Positions 21,501 through 35,000 of a stretch of 61,000 bases of DNA are shown piece after piece (position 1 is the stretch's first letter; every line of letters starts with the position of its first letter). The notes beneath the pieces were generated by a model. It was not told the DNA's origin and did no database searches. It saw only the letters and a program-made list of their open reading frames with translations. Source of the DNA: Apostichopus japonicus (taxonomy: Eukaryota > Echinodermata > Holothuroidea > Aspidochirotida > Stichopodidae); the NCBI RefSeq assembly GCF_037975245.1, contig NC_092569.1, positions 12,337,501 through 12,398,500 on the forward strand, in the 5' to 3' direction. The position numbers were made by a program, and so were the translations under genes.

Positions 21501-23043
21501 GATACTACACGTGATCTTAGCCAAAAGGCCGAAAAACAGTAATTCGATGGATGTGTCTGTTGTAAATGTGCAGCAATGATCGATTTAAAATAACATTGCA
21601 CCTGTTTGCGTAAAGTAGTAAGGACACATAGCTAATTTGCCCATATTCAGTATATTTGTTGTGTGTGATAATCTTATTCAAAATATGTCGTAGTTTTTCG
21701 ATAAGTTCTTTTCGTTTCCAAGATATAAACATTTGAAGTGTTGATAAATCTGAGAAACTCGTTAAATATGTACAAACTATGACGAGGAATGTTGAGCTCA
21801 TCAAAATTTCTATTATTTTAGCCCATAATTAAATAGTACCTTTATGGATCATTTGGAATACTTGATGTTCTTCTATTAAGAGGATATTAAATTATTTCAA
21901 TAAACAATCGCCTTTGGCCACAACCCTGTGCTAGAGTCCCTGAAACGAAGATTGTGAAAATAATGTGATAACATAACAGAAAATTAGGCAGTCACTCCAT
22001 GCACATCAACAATTTGCATAATTATCTAATGTTTATTCATTAACAAAACTAGAATTACACAAGATTTGTAAAATGGTCCATCTTTGATGGATTTTCATGG
22101 GAATTGAAGCTATTTTCATGATTTGTAATGCCTATTAGGGTTAGGACAATATTGTCCATAGGTGTCAGTATAGACCTTTAAAGTTCGCCTTTGGTACAGG
22201 TGCACGAGGTTGGAATCTTTCCGATGTTATCAATCATAAACAATTGTTTCAAACATCAAGTATAAGAATTGTTCACACTAAGTTACTTCTTCGCCATGAT
22301 GCAAACGCATAGTTTCGGCTGTGTTCAATACTGTGGCAAACGTTCCATAAACCAACATCCAGTAACGGAATGCAGTCATACATGTTGGGAGTTTCTTTTT
22401 CAAGCGTATGCATGTTATGCCGTCTAACAAATATTTACAAGCACAGGACTAACGGCCATAAAGCCATACGGGTAAGTCAACTATAGTATCACTTCCTAGC
22501 TATAAAATCACGTGAACTCCAACCCTCACAAATGGTTTATCTTCGAGTTCGTCGTGAAGTCCGTATACTTTTGGTAATGAAATAAAATATTGACACAAAA
22601 TGTACTGCATTGGAGAGCTTCAAGTATGCTTATTAACCTACACTAGCAATTCGATATCTCATGGATTACCTATTTTTATATATATTTATTTTTGGGTATA
22701 TATTCAGGTTCTTATTCTAAGCCAGTGTACAACTACCGTATGCCTATAGCATATATGGTATAGCCCCATAACATACCACACATATCAGGCAAAACTGCTG
22801 CAAGTTGCAAATGCTCTCTTCAAGTGCCTTCTGCTTATGTGTAATTGGAAAGGTCAGACAATCGTTCAGCTAGTCAGACAAAATTCACAATATTGTTTAG
22901 ACTTATATCCATTCATGGACGGAGCAGTATACATTATGACAATATAAATGCAACAGAGTTTTAGACCATTTGTTGAAAGTGAAAAACTTACCTGCCATAA
23001 CGATGAGAAGGAGCAAAACCGATCTAGTTATTTGTGGAATCAT
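15566..23043 (-). CDS. Invertebrate-type (i-type, destabilase family) lysozyme
   Basis: Three minus-strand exons are 22992-23043 (ATG and signal peptide MIPQITRSVLLLLIVMA), 16949-17122 and 15566-15825. Donors are GTAAGT and GTACGT, acceptors are CTGTAG and CCACAG, and both introns are phase 1. The product is 161 aa. It hydrolyses peptidoglycan, and some family members also have isopeptidase activity. It is secreted. Exon 2 has CLKCICFVES and CHMDVGSLSCGPYQMK, keeping the Glu (VES) and Asp (MDVGS) that correspond to the known catalytic pair. Exon 3 has CSERAVQGYMARYA and TCEDFARIHNGGPNG. The mature chain has 10 Cys: two usually conserved ones are replaced, in YWQDA (Cys to Ala) and GPNGF (Cys to Phe). 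Intron 1 is 5.9 kb and full of mobile elements. The C-terminal tail after the last Cys is about 21 residues, polar and Asn/Lys-rich. Confidence 0.92.
16380..16835. repeat. Degenerate repeats in lysozyme intron 2
   Basis: GATCACGCGTCA followed by AYA-nn-CATGA occurs at about 16383, 16562 and 16803, spaced about 180 and 240 bp. The surrounding sequence is rich in ATCAT/ATGAT. This looks like a decayed long-period tandem repeat. Confidence 0.5.
17222..20027 (+). mobile_element. DIRS-type tyrosine-recombinase retrotransposon, decayed
   Basis: This element lies in lysozyme intron 1, opposite to the gene. About 190-bp inverted terminal repeats lie at 17222-17412 and 19827-20027 (CAGGTGTGTTT, CTCTAAACACGTCGATC and AACTTTAAGAACGA against their complements). 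Between them are RT remnants and an RNase H remnant typical of DIRS/Ngaro elements. The tyrosine recombinase and methyltransferase regions expected after RNase H are absent (only about 380 bp remain), so the copy is internally deleted. Confidence 0.82.
18480..19440 (+). pseudogene. DIRS reverse transcriptase / RNase H remnant
   Basis: Several frames are needed. FLWKVENFQYYTLPFGLWLS then PFLFTKL (about 18518-18600) is the DIRS RT motif, followed by an in-frame stop. After a frame change comes GVSLFVYLDNVP, where the catalytic YLDD has become YLDN. From 18997 the RNase H domain reads KWWIEESHTQNGASI and HINALELQAVFLGL, with GGTKRGDIQFAAQQIWGFCQ and then, after a stop, SGKLKEEADFLSRHW. It is inactive by multiple lesions. 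Confidence 0.82.
20278..20926. mobile_element. Putative TIR element with GGGCGGCGGA ends
   Basis: The left end GGGCGGCGGAGCC and the reverse complement of the right end GGGCGGCGGAAGC match, and both are followed by G-rich and AAAGGGCAC/TGCCCTTT motifs. No clear target-site duplication is seen. A separate dispersed repeat is embedded at 20330-20541. Confidence 0.5.
20330..20541 (-). repeat. Dispersed repeat with CGTAG(C/T)C(A/G)GGATTT end, copy 1
   Basis: On the minus strand it begins GGGCGTAGTCAGGATTTG and includes CACGACTATCTGAG, GCGCCACCATC, CAGATGGCCGGAAACGG and CTTGCTAACTTGAGACACCT. The same series of motifs occurs on the plus strand at 44872-45030. Confidence 0.8.
21363..21533 (-). mobile_element. 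U2-snRNA-headed SINE-like retroelement, copy C, with target-site duplication
   Basis: This is an independent insertion in intron 1 of the lysozyme gene. On the minus strand it runs TTCGGCCTTTTGGCTAAG, then GTGTAGTATCTGTTCCC, then the shared body, ending in CTTAAAAAGT. It is flanked by a perfect 19-bp direct repeat, AAACAGTAATTCGATGGAT, at 21344-21362 and 21534-21552. That is the expected signature of LINE-mediated retrotransposition. SINEs with U1 or U2 heads have been described in crocodilians (SINEU). Whether this family is related or independent cannot be told here. Confidence 0.8.
21553..22991. other. Remainder of lysozyme intron 1; no recognised feature
   Basis: AT-rich intronic sequence between the U2-headed element and exon 1. 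No coding motif was found on either strand. Confidence 0.4.
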
Positions 23044-24190
23044 GGTCGGCGCGATCTGCTACAACTCAACCTCCGACTATAAGTGATCGAATGAGCTATT
23101 TCTGGGACGGACAGATTATATGTAATATTACAATTAGTGCAGCCCACAAAGAATGTGTACTTGGCGAGCATACCTCAATAACAAGTTCAACAATGTCTGC
23201 AAACTTCCTCTTTCAGTTATATTGTTTAAAGGACATTAGTTAAACCGAGGAGGAAGACAAATTTCGAGACAATTTTCGTGTGAAACTTGTTCCAACAAGG
23301 AAGTTCAAATGCAATAGCCATGTTTGTGCATAATAGTTGATAATAAAAGTATAGCGCGTATCACTTATAGCCTACATGTAAGTTATAGTTCTCCTTTCAT
23401 GTTATGAGTCACGTTTACAACATGTGAAAGAGAAACTGAGTGCAGTATAAACAATGTCACGGGTCAAAAGGGCATAGGTACAAGAGTGTAACCACTCATT
23501 CTTATTTATGAAATTTATGAAATTTTGAATAGTAAAGGCAACCTGAATTGATATTTGCGACATAGATTGAATAAGTTGTGAGCAAACGGAGCTTAAAGGC
23601 TTTGAAGACTCGCCCCAAACAGCGTTTGTTTGTCCTTGCCCGTTGATAATGCCTGCTTAAGACTCTGCACAACCATAATGTTTTTATTATTTGTTTTTAT
23701 TTTCAACAATATAAAGCGATAGACGTACATTTGTCTGCCTCAGCGTACCCTGTAAAGGACAAGGTTGTGAGTTCCTTTAACGTTAATTTATATATATTTA
23801 AAAGTATCAAAACAACGGTTAAATTTTCTTTTATGTTTTATATTTTAAGACTTCCTGTCGGGGTCGATGGACATACAGTACTACGCAACACGGGTGATTC
23901 CTGTCTGCTGGACTGCAGATACGCCTAGGTGTAGGCCTATAATGATAGAACCCGTTCACGTAGCTCCGTCGGGGGGGGGGGGGCGGGAAAGCGATTACGT
24001 AATAAAGACTCAAACAGTAACATGGAACACTGCACATATAGAGGTAAAGTATTCAGTCGTCAACAGATGTAAGCAGCAAAAGGCTCGAGGAAAAAAATTC
24101 CAGGAGACTGTGGGGTATAGATGAGTGGACATGAGCCGCAGTCTACCTCTGACAGATACGGATACCCATTTCCATGCTATTTATCTGTTT
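23044..24190. other. Upstream flank of the lysozyme gene; no gene seen
   Basis: The minus-strand sequence just 5' of the lysozyme ATG contains a weak TATA-like CACTTATAGTCGG about 45 bp upstream of the start. The rest is non-coding, with a G12 run near 23970. Confidence 0.35.
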
Positions 24191-24965
<775 letters not shown>

Positions 24966-24967
<2 letters not shown>

Positions 24968-27900
24968 ATAGTACCCTCTCCCAACACTCACCCTAGATTG
25001 ACCCTGATATTACTTGCACACCTTGTGCGTCGCGTTCATACGATGAATCCGACAGCAGCGAAAATAAAAATTAAACCCGCATCAAACCGTGGCATACTCC
25101 ATCTAGTGTTCATATGAACCCGAACAGTTATATGGCAGAATAACATATTTTTGGATACGTTGGCAAACTATTGAGCTTGGAACAAATTGTTCCAGATCCC
25201 TTGTCGAAATGGATCTCTCTTTGTATGTGGCTTGGATGTCAGAGTAGATATATATGGCATTACATGGTTTGAAACATTTTGGGGAAATTGAGGTAATTTT
25301 AGACCGCATTATCAGACATTCAAGAGCAGTGTACGACAATAATGTTTACTGTTGAGTAAACAAGCTTGTTCGCAAGTGACGAAAATTTGTTCGCCCTGAT
25401 ACGGAAACTTGACGGTGCCATGAATCGTCAACGTGGAAACTTCTGCAAGGACTTAAAGATCACATTTAGTGTTCAGGGTGTAAGTGAACGGGGTGGTTAT
25501 ATGGAGCATCCTACCACACGTAAAGCTAGCAAAACGAGGGCAGCACAGTGTTTTTTCGTAAGTATGGAAATACATGCCCCGCTGAATGTTTAATAAACAG
25601 AACGGTAATACACTTTTTAACTAAATCTGAAAGAGAAAACACATTTGTATGGACCCTTTGGAAGCGGTTTGCAACACAATACTGAAAATATGTTAATTGA
25701 TCCATGATATTTTATTTTATTTTATTACGTAACATGAATTAACTGAGCAACAAAATGCATGGAAGCATTGAAAGGATTTGGCATGATGGCACTGCCCCAC
25801 CTCCTCCCCTCCCCCGAAAATATATTATCTACAAAAAAAAAATGGAAACATTCTGAAAAGTAAATGTTTGATTTTATTTTGTGTGAATATTGTTCCGCAC
25901 ATTTCAAAAGAAGGCGATTCACTCTACAAGAATGATCTCTAAGTGAGGGCAGCATACAACTTCGAATAACCCAAATTTGAAGCAATTATGCTGTGTGAGT
26001 TAGTGAAATGTTGTACGTCTCATTATGGCAGGGGTTTATATAAAACTTCGATAGTTCTGTAGAGTGCATGTGCTTCCGATTAAGACAGATAGTTACATTC
26101 TGGTCGACTCTGCTTGTTTGCCTATTCCCAATTGGTATCCTCATTGATGGACCAGGAAGGTGCGTCAATCATGAAGGGACAAAGGGCACGTCCCCACCCC
26201 AACCCCGCTTTCTGAGGGGTTGAGGACTCAAATATATAATGTCCCCCAGGTTTGGTGACTGACTCGTGTAGGCGCTAGGCCTATGAGGCTCATAATGACT
26301 GGTGTATCTTATAAAAGGAGCTCAAACATTTTGCTGCCCCCCCCATACCCCGATGAAAAGTAGGAACTACGGATTTCATTTATAGCGTAAATTAAATGAT
26401 TGTATAAATGTTGTTTTATCACGTACAAGCAATATCAAATTTTATGTACATTATTTTGTGCATTCAGTTTGGGTTAGCAATGCCAGTCATGATAGTCTGA
26501 ATCGTTTTTCATTAAATTATATATTTCATAGGAGTTTTGAGACAGATACTTATACGGTGCAAAGCCATGGGTGCTAAGCTGCTATAGTCATGATGTAGTT
26601 ATAACCATGTTATTCATTATACCTCAAGTACTAGTTTAGTATTTTATGCATATATGTTCACAAAATATTTTATGTGTGGTTAAGTTAACTGATGCCAGGT
26701 GGTGGGTAATTGGTGGGGGTGGGGTGGAGGGGTGATTGATGGGGGCATGGCGGTGATGACCGTGTGTTTGCTTTGTTTTGTTTTCACGAGTTTGGTCAGA
26801 GTAACAATAGCACTGTGAACAGTGTAGCAGTCTAATGTAAAACTACGGTTCATAAATATATTTATTAAGACTATATGTTTTATATATATACCTATCAGTT
26901 TCATTGTTAGCCCCTTTATCATTGCCCCAATGTTGAATAAGAATATTGAGTCACAATCCTCTATACGGCCCTACCACTCAGCTCTTCTCCCCCACCCGCC
27001 CCCCCAAATAAGTCCTTTCCTGGCATGAAAAAAACAAATAATGATAACACAAACATAACAATTATTTTACACCTAAATTTCCCATATGGCTTCCCCTCAG
27101 CTTATTATATAGGCAACGCTACCATCAGAGTGCCCTAGCGGTACAAAGTGATTTTCTTCTAACTTACATTTTTTCCTTGAAGAATAAATTTCTAGAACAT
27201 GAAATCTCAAAGTTAAGAATGTGTAGATGCAACTTACAAGGCCATGGAAGTGGCATTTCCGGCAATCTGGGAGGCATTTTTGGCCAAAAAAAATTCACTG
27301 TTACGGCCCCTAGACACCACCCAATAAAGTCACAGCACTAAGGCGCTCGCGGTTTGTGCTACGCGCACTCTCCTTCAGTTTTATCAATGTTCAGTAATTT
27401 ATGTTCACGCCCTCACTTTTCACAAGGAGTAGCTACAGCCTGGACGGACTGAAGCAGTTAACGGTGGTCCACGATCACAAACTGCACATTTTCACCAAAT
27501 GAAACCAACATTGAAAGGAAGAATTTCTGCATGTTACCTAAATGATCCAACCGTTCTTAAATGGTACAAACAAGCAAAATCAAACTCAACCTATGCAGAA
27601 GGCTTTCTGTCTACCATATTCTCGAGCATATGATAGCGAGCATAATCCAAAATAGAATTGCCGTTCGTCACATTTAAGGGTCTCATACATCTAAGTGTTT
27701 CATTGCAGATAAAGTAGGGGTGGGGGAGGGTTAGGGGGTGGAAATAATACCAGCGATCGATTGGACGTAAAGTACGTTAAATGAGATAGAATCCCAACAA
27801 TCATCTTTGGTCAATGTGTTGGTGTGATAACACTGATCACACTGATAAAGAGTGATAACACAGTGATAACATATAAACAGTGATAACATATAAACAGTAA

Positions 27901-29127
27901 TAACACAGTAATAACACTGAAAAACAACTTCACCAGACAGTTAAGAAAAAAATCTGATTCCATTTAGCCCGATATATACAGGTTTAATTATCCCGACACA
28001 GACATCGCTGAAATCATATATTATCAACCCACTATAAGCTTTAGTTTGTGCTGTTTTGTGTTTTAATTGATTTATTGTTGGTTATGGAGGTGGGTTATGA
28101 ATTTATATTTAAAAAAAAGAAGATGAAACCAAGCAAAGATGCCTTCCAAGAATAGGAAAAAGAAAATGGGAGGTAGGCGAGCGACATAATAAATACATTA
28201 TGGATGAAAATCCCGCCCCTTTCATGCATAGCCTATAAGCAAACGTAATTCTAGAGAACGTTTATTGCCTGTCGGATATCCTCACCAACCCCCCCCCCCC
28301 CCCCGCCCCCGCTGCCCTGTTTTCTATCTTAAGGTTTTGTGGAAGTAGATTCTAGTTCTGACGAAGAGAAGAAAGAAAGTAGGAAATTCACAAATAACAT
28401 GCCTGCGAAGTTCCTATTTACTCTCCCTTAAACAATAACATTTTTTAAAATGACTTAAAATCGTCGACTCATTTCAGTATCAACAATGTTATACGGGCTT
28501 CAACTGTATTTGAAGTGACTTGAAACAATACCGCAATTTATAGAGATACGAATATTGGCCACTAGAATCGTACATTGAACAAAAGGTACGTCTTTACTTT
28601 CCCAGCATTTTCCTTGGCAACCCATTCTGTGACTACTGACTTCTCTATAGATCAGCCACGACCGATAACTTCTAGGGCCTACAAATGGCCCGTTATATAC
28701 TTCCAGTTGATTGACTGACTAAACTGCACATTAGTTGATATTGGTTGAAATAGAATATGCACTGAAAGTTATTTAAACAACTGCACACATACACGCATTT
28801 ATCACAATCGTTGGTGGAGGAGGGGGGGGGGGATGGGGGGGGGGAGCACTACGAGACAGGAAGTTTACTCTCAGCTTACTTTGGAACCATTTGCTACCAT
28901 TTGCTGATGTTTGTTGGTTTTCCAGTCCCCACCTCGCGACCCAACGTAAACATGTTAGCGATCCATGTTTGGATCGCTAGCTATAATTTGGAAGCGTGCC
29001 TGTACATACAACCGTTAGGGGCTCCCGAGAAACGTTCTAGCAAAAACAAAAACAAAGTGCGCCACATATTCAGTAGCATAATGTTGGTATGATACAATCA
29101 AAACTCAGTTCTCTGATAAGTTACCCC
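24966..29127. other. Intergenic stretch; no gene recognised
   Basis: I found no domain-bearing frame on either strand. It includes a minisatellite of AGTGATAACA(CA/TATAAAC) near 27830-27915, a C-run near 28288-28310 and G-runs near 28820-28850. A 93-codon plus-strand frame at 28811-29092 starts in the G-rich tract and is not supported. Confidence 0.4.
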
Positions 29128-29454
29128 TACACTCTAAATAACAAAGAGTGAAAAATGCCCTCCTTACCGAAAGTGATTTTTTTCACTCCAAAAGAGCGAA
29201 AATTCACTCTATAAGAGCGAAATTTGTTGGTATTCAATCCCTCCAGTTACTTCTCTGTTCACTCTTTGACCCGGAGTGAATAATAAGTATGTGTTGACAT
29301 GTGAATAGCCAATTACATTGACGAATGCTGCCGCCCTTTTTGATTTATTATATGACAGGCAATTTTCCTACATAACATACTACAGTATCATGCTTGCAAT
29401 ATCGCAAAACAATTCAATCGAAACCACGCAGAGATTTTTCTGAGGCAATTGAAG

Positions 29455-29622
29455 ATGTCTGTCCAAAACTGGGTGGAGTGTCATGGTTTTGGAGAAAACA
29501 TTGTGCAGTTATCTGAAGGTAAATCAATCTATCTTAAATAAGTCGAATTATCACATACTAGCCATATGTACTATATGAGTATAGTTGTAGTAGGCTACTA
29601 GGCAAGGGTATGTTGTTATTGT

Positions 29623-29698
<76 letters not shown>

Positions 29699-30655
29699 TT
29701 AAGTTATAATGTAGCCTTTGGGCTAGGCCCAACGCAACACTAACAAAGTAACGTACATGTGACCTGGTGAGTTTTAATCTTTATTGAACATTTAGCATAT
29801 GCTGTTACAATAATAAACTAACCCATTACTGTAATTTAGGCTTAACTTAACTTAAATAATTTAACGTTAGCTTACTACCAGTAACAATATTAATCAGGCC
29901 AAATCGAGGTAACTCGGATATGGAATGTACTTTAAAATCAGACTTAATACCGTTAAATTAAATATAAAAAAGGGTTTCAAATGATCAATCAATCAACAAA
30001 GTCATTTAATTAACTTTCCATCTGGTTTTACTTGCGTTAGTGTGCTTAATTTCTGACCTATAGTATAACGCTGAAATTATAAGTAGGCCTACAAGGGTAA
30101 CGATTAGGTTCGTAACATACGCCCCGCTTACGGAAAACCTTCGTATATGTAGCACGTGAAAACATCGATCCATTTTACACACTAAATTCCAATAGACGAT
30201 GGTCGTTGAAGAAAAATTCCTACTTAGACTTACTCAAGTTCACTGCTAAACTTGTTGAATGAGATTTCATAAAATAGCTCTTAGTAATCCTGATGCTGGA
30301 GAACTTCAAATTCATCAAAATAAAACACCTGTTTGGGCTGATGACTTTACAACTCAGGTTTACATGAGGGATATTTAAAACACACATGGGCTAAGTAGAG
30401 TCTTGAGGGTAATGAAAAACTGAATATTTAAACTAATTGCTAATTTTATATTAACTAAATTTATGATTTACTAAGTGAAGTTTGTTACTTAGTTTGTTGA
30501 CAGGATTTTCAAGCAAAACATCTCGGAACACAGACACCTTGGCAAGATTTTGTTGGAGGAGATGGAAGATGGTCACGTGACCATATCATCAAGAAAGAAG
30601 TCGGTGCAAGTTATGGTCGCTTATCTAATAGAGGTGGACTCAAAGTTAGTATAAT
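29455..30655 (+). pseudogene. Exon-like fragments, possible SAM-domain start
   Basis: Positions 29455-29520 read MSVQNWVECHGFGENIVQLS followed by GTAAAT, which resembles the start of a SAM domain. After an acceptor-like TTGACAG, 30507-30655 is open in more than one frame, for example ISEHRHLGKILLEEMEDGHV then SSRKKSVQVMVAYLIE, a Lys/Leu-rich helical stretch. The phases do not join cleanly with that frame, so this is either decayed or mis-spliced in my reading. A further open piece lies at 31571-31691 (ADSCALELLVTMLRTTNY). Confidence 0.3.
29625..29697. repeat. (AT)n microsatellite
   Basis: About 73 bp of uninterrupted AT repeat. Confidence 0.95.
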
Positions 30656-31716
30656 TATCTAGTTAGCACATGACTAGGTTAGCTAAGAAAGAAGTAACTA
30701 TAGATTTATGAGATTATCAACAATGGCCCCACAAGGCAGTGGGGGCCTTTAACACCTGATGTAGTTTGCCTACATATAATTTGATGTAGGCCTATGCATT
30801 GTTCAATTCAATTCAATAATGTAATATCTTGTCATTGCTCCCTAGATTAACCTCGGATTTGACCAGCTCTCCCCTATACGGGGAGTGAATTTATAACCAA
30901 AATGGTAATGGTTAAATCATCAAAGTGGCTCAGGGCGTAAAGAAAGATTTCTTGGATGCCATTATTCGGAAATATAAAGATGGAGATGGTACAAGCAAAG
31001 GGTACATTGGACCGAATAGCAGACAGTTTATCATAATTGCTTTATTCTCAACATAATGCCATGAGGTCAAGAAGACTATTCAATTAACCATTTAGTGAGG
31101 ATCAGGCTATAGTTCCCACATACTTAAAAAGTCAACATTTCATAGTTCCCCTTGTGCGGGTATTCACGCATAAGCTATGGATACCAATGGTCATCTGCAA
31201 TTAAGTTTCAACACAATGTAATTGCAAGTAAACAGAATAATTTTCTATGCACTTCACGCCAACATGTTTCTCTAATCTCTTTTGCTGTCGCCAACACTTT
31301 TCCAAGGCTAGGCTATGAGTGTCCACTGCATATAGCTCCATGTGAGAGGACATACATTGAATTGAAGGTCATGTCATTACACATTTTGAGTCAGCCCAGC
31401 TATAGTAGACAATGTTCCTTAAACAGATGCTGGTACATATCATGCCTGCATATTCTTCATATTTCTAGTGTCATATTAAGTTATATGGGTAATTGGTCAT
31501 TTCTTACCATATAATAGAACAGCAATCAGAGATATAATGTGGTATCATTAACATTTTTCTTCTTTTGTGCAGCTGACTCATGTGCCCTGGAACTGCTGGT
31601 CACGATGCTGAGGACCACAAATTACAGAAAGGAGAAAAGATCATCTACTGTATCAGCCAGTATACAGTGCATGCCGTATGATACAGAATAGAGTGGTAAA
31701 TAAATATTATTTAAAG

Positions 31717-32023
31717 CAGGGTTTCCCTAACTTGATCCCCCCAAGCACGAACCCCCTGTGGATGTCAGAGTTGTCCACGAACCCCCAAATTTGCGAGACA
31801 CGATCTGAGTCATTATTTTACTGTAATACGCATAACAGTGCTTCGTAAAAGATCAAGTTAATAGTGTAATGTTGTGGAATTTGTACGACTGATTATATGA
31901 TATATCAGAATTTAGTTCAACAAAAAGTACTCTAGTTTTGACTTTCAGAAACGTCTCACGAACCCCCTGGGATGGACTCACGCATCCCCTGGGGGTTCAT
32001 GCACCCCAGTTAGGGAACCCCTG
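31717..32023. mobile_element. hAT-type MITE, 307 bp
   Basis: Left end CAGGGTTTCCCTAACTTG, right end in reverse complement CAGGGGTTCCCTAACTGG. Target copies ATTTAAAG (31709-31716) and ATTTAAAT (32024-32031) match at 7 of 8 bases. The interior repeats ACGAACCCCCTG near both ends. It is nested in the larger TIR-bounded region. Confidence 0.86.
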
Positions 32024-35000
32024 ATTTAAATGAAGCCTATTTGCTTAAAAAAGCTGTTCAGCTAAGTCAACAATACGATCAAAATAGCATCATTGACGAC
32101 TTAATTGCAATTTGTTTGTATTTATAATGGTTCATAATAATTGTTCAGAGCTATATGGTGCAAATGTGATTACAACTTAAATGGGTTTTTTGTGGGTGTG
32201 TTGGGGGGGGGGGGGTGGCAGCTAGGATGTATATGCTGGTGCCTGGTGTAAATTAAATGCTTTTTAAGTATTTATTATCAAGGCCTGAGCTTTGGAGATA
32301 AATTCAAGATCAAAAAGTATGAAAAATGTCAAGTTATTTGAGCGTTTATTATCTTCACAGCCACCCAACAGATAATAAAATATGGTATAGAGAAGGACAA
32401 GATTTGCAGTATATTGTATGAACAATTGAATCAGTTTTACTCAAAACAAAATAAGTTCAAACTGATGTTCCATGGTCACAAGTAGAGCATTGTTTTGTAT
32501 TTGTTATCAATATCTTTCTTATTGCAACTATTACTATTATCTACACTGCTACAAAGATGTAGTAGTTTGTGTTATTCACATACTAATTCTACCAGCATGT
32601 GTTCAGCAGCTGCTGTAGTTAAGTACTTAACAAAGTATTAACTTTATGAAAGGATTTATACTTCTAGTGACTCTTTAACAACATGTAAAACTAAAATATA
32701 AGCTATTGTGCTTGGTAGTAAATACAGCTGAATCTATTTGCCACACCTCAACACATCTGCTAGGACTATTTCACGAGAATTATAGCAGGCATGGCAACCA
32801 CTCATCACAATTTCAATGCTTGAAATCACACTTATCTTAATTTTAAACTGTTTTTATAGTAATTTGAAATAATAAAAAAAATCTTATTTGTACTTTCAGG
32901 TTGGAACCGATGTTGGTCAGTGGTGAGGAGTTCACTCACCCTTTCTTATTAAGTCTTGGGCCAGCCAGCAGGTGTGTGAATACACCAACATTCCTGTTGG
33001 TGAATCTATAATAGTAGCATTTGACAGGCTTTTCAAGTTTCATTATATCTTGAATCTGCACGTTGCTCTACCTTTATCTACTTTTTTAAAACTTATTTGA
33101 AGGTCTCATTTATATGGTGGTCATGATGAGTTACACCCACAAGTTAGGTCATTTAATGTATCACTCAATAATATGCCTAATTAAGAGCATGTTCCAGCTA
33201 TATGAGCATAAACCATAAAAACAAAGTAACATAGATAACAGCATTCCTTAAATAAATTATCAACATGCTTTCAAGTGACTCCTTCTTATTCCATTATAGT
33301 TACTCCTACCTCATGAACCTTCCTCTAACTTCTATGTTGTCCTTAACAATCCTATTTTATCCTACTTTTTTTTGACTTGCCACCATCAAAATAAGTATTT
33401 ATGAAGCATATTAATAAACTGTGAATATAAAAAATGTCATACGATTTTGTCAACATTGTTGGGTATCGGTGAAAACATCTAATGAAAGCCTGCAGAAGTC
33501 TCGTTTGTCCTCTTCGTTTGTAAACTTGATCCTACTAACACTAGTTGTATCTTACAATCCCACCTGTGTCCCTCCTGATGGTCCACTTGAGAAAACCTTT
33601 ATCCAGAATAGCTTATAGGACTGTAAGGCTTTCATTGCACTTTAATATTTAGTTTATGCTTGACTGAAACTATTGTTTGATTTGTACATCACAGAAGGTA
33701 AGGAGGCATAATGACCGGTGCTTGATGTTTTATGCTTACTTTGATAACATTTTTGTATGATTGCTGAATATGGAAATTATTTTTAATAACATGTTGAAAT
33801 GTCAGTTACTGAAGCAGATATTTTATAACTTTTGATTTAAGATTTATTTATTTTTTTATTTTTATCAGTTTACTATAACTAGTCTATACCATTCACCATC
33901 TGTTTGCAGTGTCTTGTGTGTGTGTTGTTCTATATGTATACGTAGTCCATCTATGACCTTTTATGTGACCTTTTTTATGACCTGAAACTACTGTTGTAGT
34001 TCCTTATTCAAATACATGCAACAAAAATGCGAGAACAATATTTATGTCTTTTTTTTACATTGTCCCTAAGTTGCCATGCAAATCTTTCGGTAGTGTAATT
34101 CTGTTACATTTTAGATCTTTTGTTGTATAACTCATGTTAATTTGGATGTGTGAGTGAGAAAGTTACTCTCAAATGAAAAACCCATAATCCTGTCCGGTGT
34201 AAATTACAAAAATTCTTCATTGCGATGCCTTGATTTGTAATACCACCATCTTTAACTGTTCAGCAAAGATTAGACTAAAATTGCTGGTTCCTTTTCACCA
34301 ACACCATAAATAACATCACTCCTTTAGAGTGACTTTTCACTCTCAACCTTAGTGAATTTCACTCTTTTATGGAGTGAAATAATTCACTCTGTACAGGAGT
34401 CTGTAAAGGAGTGAAATTCACTCTTTGAAGAGTGGTCCCTCTATACACTCTTTGAAAAATTGAAAATCCACTCCATTAGAGTGGATTTTCACTCCTTTTT
34501 TTAGAGTGTATGCAGGCCTATCGTGAGGTTGGCTCAAATGTCGGGTGGAAGAGGGTGGGGGGTCCACCCAGTGCGCATACTACTTTGTGCTGAATCTGTA
34601 ACAACATCATATTTACAAAAGTTGCATAAATTATAGGACACGGGCATGTTACCCTCCATATATTGTGGTTGCCTCTCCGTAAATTGTTTGTGCCCCCCCC
34701 CCCCCGACAGATTTTCCAATAATGAGAAACATTTTGTGGTGACAAAGAAAAATAATAATAAGATAATTCCTGATACAAACAAATGTATTGGTGCAGAACA
34801 TATGTATAGCAATTAAACTTCATTTTAAATTTTGAACAGATGTATTCCATTAGGCTTTAATTCAATCGATTTAGCTTTGAGTGCTCAGAGATATATGTCA
34901 CACACGACACTGGTGTTCTGATAACTCTGGAGAATAATATACAATTTAAAGCTGAAGAGCGCCACAGTTTTATCCAAACTAGTTTGAATACAACAGAGGG

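Larger units (their letters stand above)
29128..34509. mobile_element. Putative large TIR element with GAGTGAAA/TTTCACTC palindromic arms
   Basis: The left end CACTCTAAATAACAAAGAGTG and right end (reverse complement CACTCTAAAAAAAGGAGTG) are flanked by TA. The arms (29128-29280 and 34309-34509) are built of repeated GAGTGAAATTTCACTC-like modules. The interior of about 5 kb has exon-like pieces and a hAT MITE. It could instead be two independent small elements. No transposase is recognised. Confidence 0.5.
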
